The notes beneath the pieces are model-generated. The model saw nothing but the letters and a program-made list of their open reading frames with translations. It did not search any database and was not told the DNA's origin. Below are positions 1 through 7,336 of a stretch of 64,000 nucleotides of DNA, piece after piece (position 1 is the first letter of the stretch; each line of letters starts with the position of its first letter). The stretch is from an uncultured Bacteroidota bacterium (GTDB lineage Bacteria; Bacteroidota; Bacteroidia; Bacteroidales; GWA2-32-17). Position numbers and translations under genes: made by a program. The stretch is taken from assembly GCA_903837285.1 (NCBI GenBank), contig CAILUD010000100.1, positions 1 through 64,000 on the forward strand. The letters are read 5' to 3'.

Positions 1-39
1 GGTTCAATTGCAAAGAATAAGGAAAGTTGGTATTCGAAA

Positions 40-429
40 ATGGAACTTGAATATTATTTCAACATAAAGGGATCTGATCTTAACAAATATATAAAGCTAT
101 CTTTTTTAAAGAATCGCATAGTTTATAACAAAGAAGAAAAGATTCACCTTCAACTTTTTCTTATTAAAGACAATGAAGATACACTGCCACCAAAAGAGCT
201 TTTAAAATCAAGAACCATAAAGGTTATACATAATGAAGAAGAATATTTTACCGATGAATATTGGTATGAGTATATTGACAAAAAATTATTTAAACGCTTG
301 GAGAAATATAAAATTCTTGAGTGCCTTAAAGAAACATTTGCAAAGCCAATGCAAACCCGTCGCCTTCTTTATAAAAGTGTAAATCCATTATTTAGCCATA
401 AAACTACTATTCAAAAAAACAGCAAATAG
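40..429 (+). CDS. Hypothetical protein, possibly 5'-truncated by the window edge
   Basis: I do not recognise this protein. From the ATG at 40 it has 129 residues, rich in Lys, Glu, Tyr and Leu, with no visible signal peptide or membrane segment. The frame stays open back to base 1 with no stop, so the real gene may begin to the left of the window and this could be only its C-terminal part. It lies inside the presumed integrated element and runs convergently towards the ORF6N gene, whose stop is four bases away. It is likely element cargo, but that is inferred from position only. Confidence 0.5.
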   Translation: MELEYYFNIKGSDLNKYIKLSFLKNRIVYNKEEKIHLQLFLIKDNEDTLPPKELLKSRTIKVIHNEEEYFTDEYWYEYIDKKLFKRLEKYKILECLKETFAKPMQTRRLLYKSVNPLFSHKTTIQKNSK

Positions 430-433
430 ATTT

Positions 434-985
434 TCACTCTCCTTGTTTTTTAAAACCTATACGTTTACGGTTTGCTTGCTCTAATTGTTGATGCTTGGCT
501 TCTTCGAATTGTTTGAGGTATTCAAAGATCAGCATTATTTTCTGATCCTGCTCTATATCTTTTCTTTCGATTTCATCAAGTTTCTGTAAAATATCTTTAT
601 GTGTCTGAAGCATTTCCCTCATTTTTGTAAATACCCGGATTATTTTGATATTTACCTCAATGGCTCTTTTACTATTTAAAATACAGGACAACATGGTGAC
701 TCCCTGCTCGGTAAAACAAAATGGAGCATAACGTAAACCAATCATGTCGGATTTGGAGGTCACAAATTGTGACCTCCAAATATCGAACTCCTCTTTTGTC
801 ATTTCAAACATAAAATCCTCAGGAAAACGTTCTATATTACGTTTTACAGCTTGTTTTAATACTTTTGTTTCTACCCCATATAATTCCGCCAAATCTCTAT
901 CGATCATTACTTTTTGTTCTCTAACAAGATAAATCTTATTGAGAATTATTTCATCGGGAATACCTGGTAAATTATTCTTTGTCAT
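434..985 (-). CDS. ORF6N-domain (KilA-N/ORF6N type) DNA-binding protein
   Basis: The first ~110 residues match the ORF6N pattern: PDEIILNKIYLVREQKVMID at the start, then LAELYGVETKVLKQAVKRN, RFPEDFMFEMT and FCFTEQGVTMLSCILNS. The C-terminal part (about 115-183) is charged and probably coiled coil. ORF6N domains come from phage anti-repressor proteins and are common in Bacteroidota chromosomes and mobile elements. The cellular role is usually unknown, and DNA binding is inferred from the family. It lies between the left-hand cargo ORF and the integrase. A perfect 31-bp palindrome lies inside the coding sequence at 751-781, and a related one lies upstream at 1018-1056, so autoregulation is possible. 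Confidence 0.9.
   Translation of the reverse strand: MTKNNLPGIPDEIILNKIYLVREQKVMIDRDLAELYGVETKVLKQAVKRNIERFPEDFMFEMTKEEFDIWRSQFVTSKSDMIGLRYAPFCFTEQGVTMLSCILNSKRAIEVNIKIIRVFTKMREMLQTHKDILQKLDEIERKDIEQDQKIMLIFEYLKQFEEAKHQQLEQANRKRIGFKKQGE
751..781. repeat. Perfect palindrome inside the ORF6N coding sequence
   Basis: Two 15-base arms (751-765 and 767-781) are exact reverse complements around a single A at 766. The centre is TCACAAATTGTGA (760-772). The same 13 bases form the centre of the palindrome upstream of the gene at 1018-1056. The encoded residues include WRSQFVTSKS, so the dyad is superimposed on protein coding. Confidence 0.85.
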
Positions 986-1017
986 TTGTCTATTGATTCT
1001 ATGTTACAAAAGTATAA

Positions 1018-1056
1018 TATAAACTTGGTATCACAAATTGTGATACCAGGTTTATA
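1018..1056. repeat. Inverted repeat between ORF6N and integrase genes
   Basis: Arms 1018-1036 and 1038-1056 are 19 bases long with one mismatch, around a central A. The core is TCACAAATTGTGA (1031-1043). It lies 32 bp upstream of the ORF6N start and directly after the integrase stop. It could be an operator for ORF6N or a transcription terminator for the integrase. The following minus-strand bases have only a short T run, so the terminator reading is weak. Confidence 0.75.
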
Positions 1057-1057
1057 A

Positions 1058-2284
1058 TCAAAATTCAGTTAATTTATTAGCCCATTTTTTCTTTTCTTCT
1101 TGAGGAAAACTAGCCAAATAATTTTCAGTAACTGCTAGACTACTATGCCCTAAACTCTCAGAAATAAACTCAGTTGATGCACCTGAAGATTTTAATTGAG
1201 TAGCAAAACTATGACGAGCCGAATATGTTGTAATATCTATTTCTAATTTGAGAGTTTCTGCAATTCTTCTAAGGTATTTATTAGTTGTTTTTATAGTTTG
1301 CCGAACTCTCTCGACTTCTTGTACTATCGACATTCCGGGTTTTAAAATAGGAAAGATATACTGATCTGGTTGTTCAGGTTTATTTCCCCATGTTTTAATA
1401 ATCTTCTTTATTTCTGGAATTATAACTGCCGAAATTTGCTTTTGATTAGCTCTAGATGTTTGAATAGTTTTTTGCCGTAAGAAAAATATTGAATCACCTT
1501 TAACATCTTCATACTTAAGTCTGGCAATATCACGAAGATTAATTCCATTACATAAATAACTAAACACCCAAATATCTTTAGCAAAATGCTCAGCTGATAA
1601 TCGTTGAGCTTTATACTGATATATTTTTTTAATATCCTCTTTTGAAATTGCCTTTTTCACATTGACACTCGCTGGAATTTGATATTTATGCTTGCTAAAT
1701 GGATAATGCTTTTCAGTAATCACATTACGACTTTTTGCAATATTAAATATAGTTCGAAGTGACCTCATATAAATACCTACTGTAGTAATTGATTTATTAT
1801 CTGACAGCCATTTCTTTTCAAAACTCTTAAGCAAATTAGGAGTAACTTCTGAAAAAAGTAATCGTTTTTTGCCGGTAAATTCTTCAAAAGCAACTTTAGT
1901 GCTTCTATAAGTCATGGCAGTATTAATCCTTCCTTCTAAATTTAAAGAATCGATATATTGCTGCAACATTGAAAAAATATCTTTTACATCATTTTTCTTT
2001 GAGAAAAATAATTCTTCGAATTCAGTAAAAGAAAATTCTTCCATTGATTCGATTGTTTTATTTGCTCTTTCAAGAACACTAAAGAGCAACCCTTTAGACT
2101 GTTTTAGCAGATCATCACGCAATTTGGGTTGTTTTATTTTATCCCATTCCTCTTTTGTATATTCAAAATTTATATCATACCTTCGTTTTTGCACCAAATA
2201 GTAAACCGTAAGTTTTACTGGGCATTTACCGTTCTTTTTTGTAACTCTTTTGTCAAACAATAAATTAGCTGTTGCTGTGTTCAT
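1058..2284 (-). CDS. Tyrosine recombinase / phage-type integrase (Bacteroidota family)
   Basis: This is a site-specific tyrosine recombinase of the Bacteroidota mobile-element type. It has an N-terminal arm-binding domain (start TANLLFDKRV), a SAM-like core-binding domain in the middle and a C-terminal catalytic domain. Visible catalytic motifs are NLRDIARLKYEDV (first Arg), TTYSARHSFAT (second Arg, with Tyr in place of the usual His) and LGHSSLAVTENYL (His/Tyr nucleophile region). I chose ATG 2284 (MNTATANLL). The frame opens 13 codons earlier at 2323, but that extension only translates a tandem 12-bp repeat. The gene reads away from the tRNA 3' fragment at 2440-2481, and its start lies about 155 bp from it. 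This is the usual arrangement for an integrase next to its attachment site. Confidence 0.93.
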   Translation of the reverse strand: MNTATANLLFDKRVTKKNGKCPVKLTVYYLVQKRRYDINFEYTKEEWDKIKQPKLRDDLLKQSKGLLFSVLERANKTIESMEEFSFTEFEELFFSKKNDVKDIFSMLQQYIDSLNLEGRINTAMTYRSTKVAFEEFTGKKRLLFSEVTPNLLKSFEKKWLSDNKSITTVGIYMRSLRTIFNIAKSRNVITEKHYPFSKHKYQIPASVNVKKAISKEDIKKIYQYKAQRLSAEHFAKDIWVFSYLCNGINLRDIARLKYEDVKGDSIFFLRQKTIQTSRANQKQISAVIIPEIKKIIKTWGNKPEQPDQYIFPILKPGMSIVQEVERVRQTIKTTNKYLRRIAETLKLEIDITTYSARHSFATQLKSSGASTEFISESLGHSSLAVTENYLASFPQEEKKKWANKLTEF

Positions 2285-2297
2285 AATAACATTAAGT

Positions 2298-2321
2298 AAA
2301 ATTTGCACCAAAATTTGCACC
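2298..2321. repeat. Tandem 12-bp direct repeat upstream of the integrase
   Basis: AAAATTTGCACC occurs twice back to back (2298-2309 and 2310-2321), just before the integrase start. Repeats between an integrase and its attachment site often serve as arm-type binding sites. That role is inference here. Confidence 0.6.
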
Positions 2322-2439
2322 ATAAAGGTAGTTATATTAACTTATTTTTGCAAATCAAAAAAAACAATATTTTTACAACTAATTGATTTTATATACTATT
2401 ACAAAGTTTTGATAAATATCACAAAGTAAATAATAACGA

Positions 2440-2481
2440 TTCATAATCATGAGGTCGACGGTTCAAGCCCGTCTCTCGCTA
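2440..2481 (+). other. tRNA-Met-like 3' half: probable attachment site (right end of integrated element)
   Basis: The sequence reads as the 3' half of a tRNA with a CAT anticodon loop (TTCATAA), a variable region AGGTC, a perfect T arm (GACGG, loop TTCAAGC, CCGTC) and an acceptor strand TCTCGCT plus discriminator A. No matching 5' half (an AGCGAGA acceptor strand and D arm) precedes it, and the 5' side of the anticodon stem does not pair properly. A tRNA 3' fragment beside an integrase is the footprint left when an element integrates into a tRNA gene. The rest of the gene-free stretch 2324-2748 shows nothing beyond this, the terminator that follows and the short repeat before it. Confidence 0.75.
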
Positions 2482-2502
2482 CTGAAAATCAAACATTTAT
2501 AG

Positions 2503-2529
2503 GCCGACTTTTTGTCGGCTTATTTTTTT
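2503..2529 (+). terminator. Intrinsic terminator of the interrupted tRNA gene
   Basis: GCCGAC (2503-2508), loop TTTTT, GTCGGC (2514-2519), then TTATTTTTTT. It follows the tRNA fragment on the same strand, as expected for the original chromosomal tRNA terminator left outside the element. Confidence 0.85.
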
Positions 2530-2748
2530 ATCAAACAATTTGCCCAACATTTGAAGTCGCAATAAATACTTTTAAAGTGCATCCATTGAACTCGTAGAAA
2601 GTTTTTTTAGCTCCGTTAGGGTTATCTTATTAAAATTATCCCAGGTACATTCATTATTATCAAAATCATTTTGAGAAAATCCAGATCCAGGGATGAGAAT
2701 TACCTGTATAATTATTATGTTAATAGTTCTCATTTAATTCGAAAAATA

Positions 2749-3282
2749 TTACAATGCTATTTCATTTCTACACTTCGGACAAAATTTTGACCCTTTTTGA
2801 TCTATGTCTTCAACATAAGTTCCTGATCTCATTACACAATCCGAAGTATGGCAATGAATAAGGCCTAGGCAATGTCCTAGTTCGTGAATAATTTCTTTAC
2901 AGGAACGTTCTAAAAGTAGATTTTCGTCGGAGTCAATTCCATATCTTTCATTACTTAATCTGAAAATTGAAACTATTCCTGTTCTACCTCTTAAATATGC
3001 TTGTCCAAAAATATAGGTAAAAATAGGAATAAATATATCTACATTAAATAAGCCTATAGTTTTTGAAGATTCAACAGCAAAATTATTTTCAATTTGTTTT
3101 AACAATAAGTTTGCATTATACTGGCGGCGGGCAGGATCATAATAATCGCTTAAATCGAGATGCCCTTCTTTAATATGAATTTTTACAAATAACTGCTGTT
3201 GAATTTTCTCTGACACTCTTATAAGAAAATCATTATCAAAGTAACCAAAAGAAATCAAAGTAATATGTTGCAGACTCATCAA
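2749..3282 (-). CDS. amzA: Archaemetzincin family zinc metalloprotease
   Basis: This is a 177-residue putative zinc protease of the archaemetzincin family, the usual size for bacterial and archaeal members. The zinc motif is HELGHCLGLIH (His133, Glu134, His137, His143). It is followed by the family-specific cysteines Cys138, Cys144 and Cys149, the Met-turn-like CVMRSG, and a CPKC pair (Cys168/Cys171) that should bind a second structural zinc. There is no signal peptide, so it should be cytoplasmic. Substrates of prokaryotic archaemetzincins are not known. It stands alone on the minus strand between the attachment site and the two-component genes, with 61 bp to the response-regulator stop. Confidence 0.9.
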   Translation of the reverse strand: MMSLQHITLISFGYFDNDFLIRVSEKIQQQLFVKIHIKEGHLDLSDYYDPARRQYNANLLLKQIENNFAVESSKTIGLFNVDIFIPIFTYIFGQAYLRGRTGIVSIFRLSNERYGIDSDENLLLERSCKEIIHELGHCLGLIHCHTSDCVMRSGTYVEDIDQKGSKFCPKCRNEIAL

Positions 3283-3343
3283 ATTATTTTGAAATAAGAT
3301 AAAAGTACTTTCTTATAAAATTAAATAAATTTTTGCAATTATT

Positions 3344-4687
3344 TTACTTCCCTGGTGATTTAAAACTATATTTTTTAATTTTATTGTATAGTGTTACTCT
3401 GTCAACCTGCAATGCTTTCGCTGATCTTGAGATATTCCAATCATATTTTAAAAGAATCTGGTATATGTGATTTTTTTCCTGTTCGTCGAGACTTTCTAAT
3501 GAAGAATTAATAATATTTTTTTCTAGAGGAAAATCTTTTAAAGTTATTTTCTTTCCATTTCCAATAACGATAGCACGTTCTATCATATTTTCAAGTTCGC
3601 GAATATTACCAGGAAAATCAAATTCTTCCAATCTTTTTAATGCAGATGAATCAATTGGAATAATTTGCTTATTCATTGATGTACAATATTTTTTAATAAA
3701 GTATTCAGTAAGCAACGGTATGTCACCAATTCTTTCTCTTAATGGTGGAACATGAATGTTAACAACGTTCAAGCGGTAATACAAATCTTCGCGGAATGTT
3801 CCATCTTCTACCATTTGTTTTAAATTCCTGTTTGTAGCACAAATGACTCTGAAATCTGAATATATTTCCTTGTTTCCACCAACGCGCATAAATGTTTTTG
3901 ATTCTAAAACTCGAAGTAACTCTACCTGCATTTTAACAGATACAGTAGCAATTTCATCAAGAAATATTGTTCCGCTATCTGCCATTTCAAATCGTCCTTT
4001 TCTGTTATACATGGCACCTGTAAATGCACCTTTTTCGTGACCGAATAACTCGCTTTCCAATAAACTTTCGGTAAGAGCACCACAATGTACACTAACTAAC
4101 GGAAAATATTTTCTTGGAGAATTTGAGTGTATTGCTTTTGCTATTAATTCCTTACCAGTTCCGCTTTCCCCGGTAATAATAACAGATGAATTTGATTGAG
4201 AAACACTTTCAACTTTCTGAAGAACTTTTTTCATTGCTTCGCTGTTGCCAATAATATCTTCAACATTTTCTAATGTTACAACTCTTTCTTTAAGGCTTTC
4301 ATTTTCATGTGCTAATGAAATTTGCTTCGAAGCATTTCTTATTAGATGAGATAAGTCATCGGGATCGAAAGGTTTTGTAACATAATCAAAAGCACCGTCT
4401 TTTAACGCCTGAACAGCAGTGTCTACAGTTGCAAATGCTGTAATAACAATTACAATTGAATCTTTTTTTAATGATTTAATTCTTCTAAGCATTTCCAAAC
4501 CATCCATGCCTGGCATTTTAATATCTGCTAGAATAATATCAAAATTTTGTGATTCAAGTTTTGATAATGCAATTTTCGCATTTTCTGCACATTCAACGCG
4601 ATAGCCGTCTTCTATAAACCAGCTATAAAGAGATTCTCTTACTGATTCTTCATCGTCGACTATTAATATTGAAATTTTTTTACTCAT
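3344..4687 (-). CDS. Sigma-54-dependent NtrC-family response regulator
   Basis: The domain order is complete: a receiver domain at 1-125 with acidic pair Asp11/Asp12, phosphoacceptor Asp55 (ILADIKMPG) and Lys105; an AAA+ domain at about 145-370 with Walker A GESGTGKE (173-180) and the sigma-54 contact loop GAFTGA (220-225); and a Fis-type HTH at about 400-441 (SRSAKALQVDRVTLYNKIKK). It should remodel sigma-54 RNA polymerase when phosphorylated. Its start overlaps the end of the sensor kinase gene by four bases, so the two are co-translated partners. The most likely target is the H-like/HybA/HybB gene set directly upstream, which has a sigma-54-like element at 10311-10325. That target assignment is inferred. 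Confidence 0.95.
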   Translation of the reverse strand: MSKKISILIVDDEESVRESLYSWFIEDGYRVECAENAKIALSKLESQNFDIILADIKMPGMDGLEMLRRIKSLKKDSIVIVITAFATVDTAVQALKDGAFDYVTKPFDPDDLSHLIRNASKQISLAHENESLKERVVTLENVEDIIGNSEAMKKVLQKVESVSQSNSSVIITGESGTGKELIAKAIHSNSPRKYFPLVSVHCGALTESLLESELFGHEKGAFTGAMYNRKGRFEMADSGTIFLDEIATVSVKMQVELLRVLESKTFMRVGGNKEIYSDFRVICATNRNLKQMVEDGTFREDLYYRLNVVNIHVPPLRERIGDIPLLTEYFIKKYCTSMNKQIIPIDSSALKRLEEFDFPGNIRELENMIERAIVIGNGKKITLKDFPLEKNIINSSLESLDEQEKNHIYQILLKYDWNISRSAKALQVDRVTLYNKIKKYSFKSPGK

Positions 4688-6360
4688 TGTTTATTTTCTT
4701 TAATTTCATTTTTAACAGGAAGTGTTATTGATATAGTTGTTCCTTTTCCAATCTCCGATTTTACGCTAATTTTACCTTCATGGCTTTGCACAATTCCATG
4801 AACTATTGCCAACCCTAAACCTGTTCCTCTTGCATTTTGTTTTGTTGAGAAGAATGGCTCAAATATATGTGTAACGTCATCGTCGGCTATGCCTGAACCA
4901 TTATCAATAAAGTCTATTGTTATATGTTTATCATCGGAATTATAAGTTTTAAATATTATCTCACCGTTATCAGTAACAGCCTCTGAAGCATTAACTAAAA
5001 CTGCAATACATACCTGCTTTATTTGATTTGAATTACAATAAACAATATCATTCTTTGCCGAGAAATCGGTTATGAAAATAAGCTTTGCAATTTTCATTGA
5101 ATGATTCATTAGTTCGCTTGTTTCCTGCAAAACATCGTGCAAATGTTTATCTTCAAAAAAGTTTTGATCTTTTCTTGAGAAATCTAATAACCCTTTAACA
5201 ATATCGCCACAGCGTTTAGTTTCATTTTCAATCATTTTTAAATGCTTTAAAATCGACTCCTTTTTAATGGGTTCTAAATCTTGTGTTACTAGCTGTTTGT
5301 GAACTAATTTTGTGTAAATTAATATTCCAGACAGTGGATTATTTATTTCATGAGCAACAGAAAGTGACAGTTTTCCTAACGATGCAATTCTTTCAATATT
5401 TATTAGTTCATTCTGTGCTTGTCCTAATTCCTCGGATTTTTTTCGAACTTTATATTCTAACTGTTGCGACCAGTTTTGCAATTCGTTATTTGCTGCCTGC
5501 AAATTATCTAGCATATCATTAAACGCAACAGAAACCATTCTCATATCATCAAGCTGATCTGGTTTTATTTCTAATCTGGTATTTCTGTCTCCTTTAGAAA
5601 CAGCATCGCTAGCTTTTATTAAATCATTTAAGGGATTCTTAATTCTTTTTGTTGTAAAAAAGATTAAAAATCCTAGTAATAACAGAGTAGTTAAAGTTGC
5701 CAAAATGTAAAAATCCCTTGATGATTCTTCCATCGTTTCATCCAAATCTTTCAAAGGAATTTTAATAACAAGGGAGCCCAGTATTTTTTCGGTTTCTGGA
5801 TGGGCATGACATGTACTTGTATAACATGATTTTTGATTATAGATTGGCGAATTAATTAATAAATGCCTTTCGGCATTGTCATTTTGATTCATTTCGCATT
5901 CGCTATTTACTTCAATAATTTTATAAAAATTATCTTTTTCGGGCAACACTGATTTTATACTTGAATGACAATCCAAACAATTTGGATTGCTATGTCCAAC
6001 AGTGCCTTTAGAAAATGACGAATATGCAAGATTTTCTTTATTATCATACAAATTCACATCATCAATACCCGACATTCGATTAATAACATCTAGCATGTTT
6101 TGTAGAGTACTTTTATTGTTTTCAAGCATTGATTGGTATAAAGCACTTCCAACTAATAAAGCAGCATTTGTACCACGTTGCCGGATAATACTTCTCATGT
6201 ATTCTTCATTAACAGATCTGAAGATTATTCCAAATGAAACAAATAAAAATATTGATAAAATGGTTATAATATATACTACACGAGTGTATATCGAAGATCT
6301 GAATTTTACATATTTTTTGAGTAATGGACTTTGAAAAATATTTTTCATGCTTAAAGCCAT
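4684..6360 (-). CDS. Membrane sensor histidine kinase with two c-type-haem-like motifs
   Basis: 558 residues. TM1 lies at about 28-47 and TM2 at about 217-236, enclosing an extracytoplasmic sensor of ~170 residues. HAMP follows at about 236-290, then HisKA with His337 (SVAHEINNPL), then HATPase_c ending with FEPFFSTKQNARGTGLGLAI. The sensor holds CLDCH (Cys128-His132), a CX2CH haem c motif, and CYTSTCH (Cys179-His185), a CX4CH variant with a further His187. Sensors of this kind are known to bind haem covalently and report redox state or small ligands. Haem attachment here is inference. It is paired with the sigma-54 regulator by a four-base overlap. A 211-bp palindrome-rich gap separates it from the upstream operon, so it probably also has its own promoter. 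Confidence 0.92.
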   Translation of the reverse strand: MALSMKNIFQSPLLKKYVKFRSSIYTRVVYIITILSIFLFVSFGIIFRSVNEEYMRSIIRQRGTNAALLVGSALYQSMLENNKSTLQNMLDVINRMSGIDDVNLYDNKENLAYSSFSKGTVGHSNPNCLDCHSSIKSVLPEKDNFYKIIEVNSECEMNQNDNAERHLLINSPIYNQKSCYTSTCHAHPETEKILGSLVIKIPLKDLDETMEESSRDFYILATLTTLLLLGFLIFFTTKRIKNPLNDLIKASDAVSKGDRNTRLEIKPDQLDDMRMVSVAFNDMLDNLQAANNELQNWSQQLEYKVRKKSEELGQAQNELINIERIASLGKLSLSVAHEINNPLSGILIYTKLVHKQLVTQDLEPIKKESILKHLKMIENETKRCGDIVKGLLDFSRKDQNFFEDKHLHDVLQETSELMNHSMKIAKLIFITDFSAKNDIVYCNSNQIKQVCIAVLVNASEAVTDNGEIIFKTYNSDDKHITIDFIDNGSGIADDDVTHIFEPFFSTKQNARGTGLGLAIVHGIVQSHEGKISVKSEIGKGTTISITLPVKNEIKENKQ

Positions 6361-6380
6361 TATTTTCAGTATAATAAATT

Positions 6381-6472
6381 TATACTAAATTAGTGTCTAA
6401 TTTAGTATAGTGTTGAAAATTTCTACTATTATATAACACTTTGTTATATAATTTTCACTAATTTTTTAGTGT
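6381..6472. promoter_or_regulatory. Cluster of three palindromes upstream of the sensor kinase
   Basis: Three dyads lie in 92 bp. The first has arms 6381-6393/6397-6409 (13 bp, perfect, around TGT). The second has arms 6428-6438/6442-6452 (11 bp, perfect). The third is CACTAA/TTAGTG (6456-6461/6466-6471). TTAGTGT occurs at 6390 and again at 6466, and AGTGTTGAAAAT occurs at 6409-6420. Density and repetition suggest operators for the kinase/regulator genes. The last dyads could also end the upstream operon. Confidence 0.5.
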
Positions 6473-6571
6473 TATAATGAATGTTTAAAACCTTATGAAT
6501 TTCTTTACCTTACTAGCAATAAAGCAGGCTAACACTCAATAATTTGGAATACCATTTAATCTTAAGTCCAT

Positions 6572-7285
6572 TTATATATTCAGAAATTTGTCCTGAAAAT
6601 CATGCCAAACGACATTAGGTTGCTCAGAAAGTGGAAAATCAACTAATTCACCACCGTCCTGAAGTACCACTAAAGATGGGTCATTTGAATATTTCTTTAC
6701 AGTTTGAGCTAAAAAATCTTTAACTCTTTGCAATTCAATTTTTGTCCAGTTTGTAGAATCTTCGGCTATATAACAGGATTGTGTTTCTTCAACCCATTTT
6801 GCCGGTTTAATTTTATATATCCAACCTTTACCATACGGATCATTATTTAATAATTCGGGAGTTTCGTTAAGTTGCATATTTGCCTGTAATACCTTACCAG
6901 AAATAGGTGAAAATATTTTTAATATTTTATCCCCCTTTTGTAATTCTGTTAACAAATCACCTTTACTAATTATTTCTCCAGATTCTTTAAGTTTTGTTAC
7001 ATTCACCTCTCCAATTGTATGAATAAGAAAATCATCTAACCCTATTGAGGCTGTTCCTGATTTTTCCATATGTGCCCATGTATGATTTTTAGAATGAAAA
7101 ACACCTTGCGGAATTTTTAAAATATCAATAGAAAATATATTTAAAACTTTATTTATTTTGTCTTTTATTGCTCCACGCTTGTTTAACATTATCCAAAAAG
7201 GAATAAGAACAATAAAAAAAGTTATGATTGCTATATATTCAATTCCCTTGGTTTCGAAGATATTTGAATAATTAAAACCTTCCAT
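6572..7285 (-). CDS. Membrane-anchored glycine-cleavage-H-like (lipoyl-domain-like) protein 2
   Basis: 237 residues. One membrane segment lies at about 16-35, followed by KRGAIKDK, which predicts a cytoplasmic C-terminal domain. Residues ~60-165 follow the GcvH fold pattern: HTWAHMEKSGTASIGLDDFL, SKGDLLTEL, KIFSPISGKVLQAN and NNDPYGKGWIYKIKP. The lysine nearest the lipoylation position is Lys120, five residues before SPISG, whereas canonical GcvH has six, so lipoylation is uncertain. About 60 further residues carry VVLQDGGELVD and end DFQDKFLN, an extension absent from GcvH but shared with the paralogue at 9430-10161. Canonical GcvH is ~126 residues and soluble, so this is not the glycine-cleavage carrier. 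It lies 51 bp after the NrfD-like gene in the same orientation. Confidence 0.8.
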   Translation of the reverse strand: MEGFNYSNIFETKGIEYIAIITFFIVLIPFWIMLNKRGAIKDKINKVLNIFSIDILKIPQGVFHSKNHTWAHMEKSGTASIGLDDFLIHTIGEVNVTKLKESGEIISKGDLLTELQKGDKILKIFSPISGKVLQANMQLNETPELLNNDPYGKGWIYKIKPAKWVEETQSCYIAEDSTNWTKIELQRVKDFLAQTVKKYSNDPSLVVLQDGGELVDFPLSEQPNVVWHDFQDKFLNI

Positions 7286-7336
7286 ATTTTTATTTTTTAT
7301 TTGATTAAATTACTTTATTAAGAAAGTTGGCTAAAT

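Noticed and set aside
751-1043. CRP/FNR-type binding sites in the TCACAAATTGTGA palindromes
   Set aside because: The half-sites are in the reverse arrangement (TCACA...TGTGA) to the CRP consensus TGTGA-N6-TCACA, and one copy is within coding sequence.
2342-2349. TATTTTTG on the plus strand as a tRNA promoter
   Set aside because: The downstream tRNA is only a 3' half, about 90 bp away, with no gene in between to be expressed.
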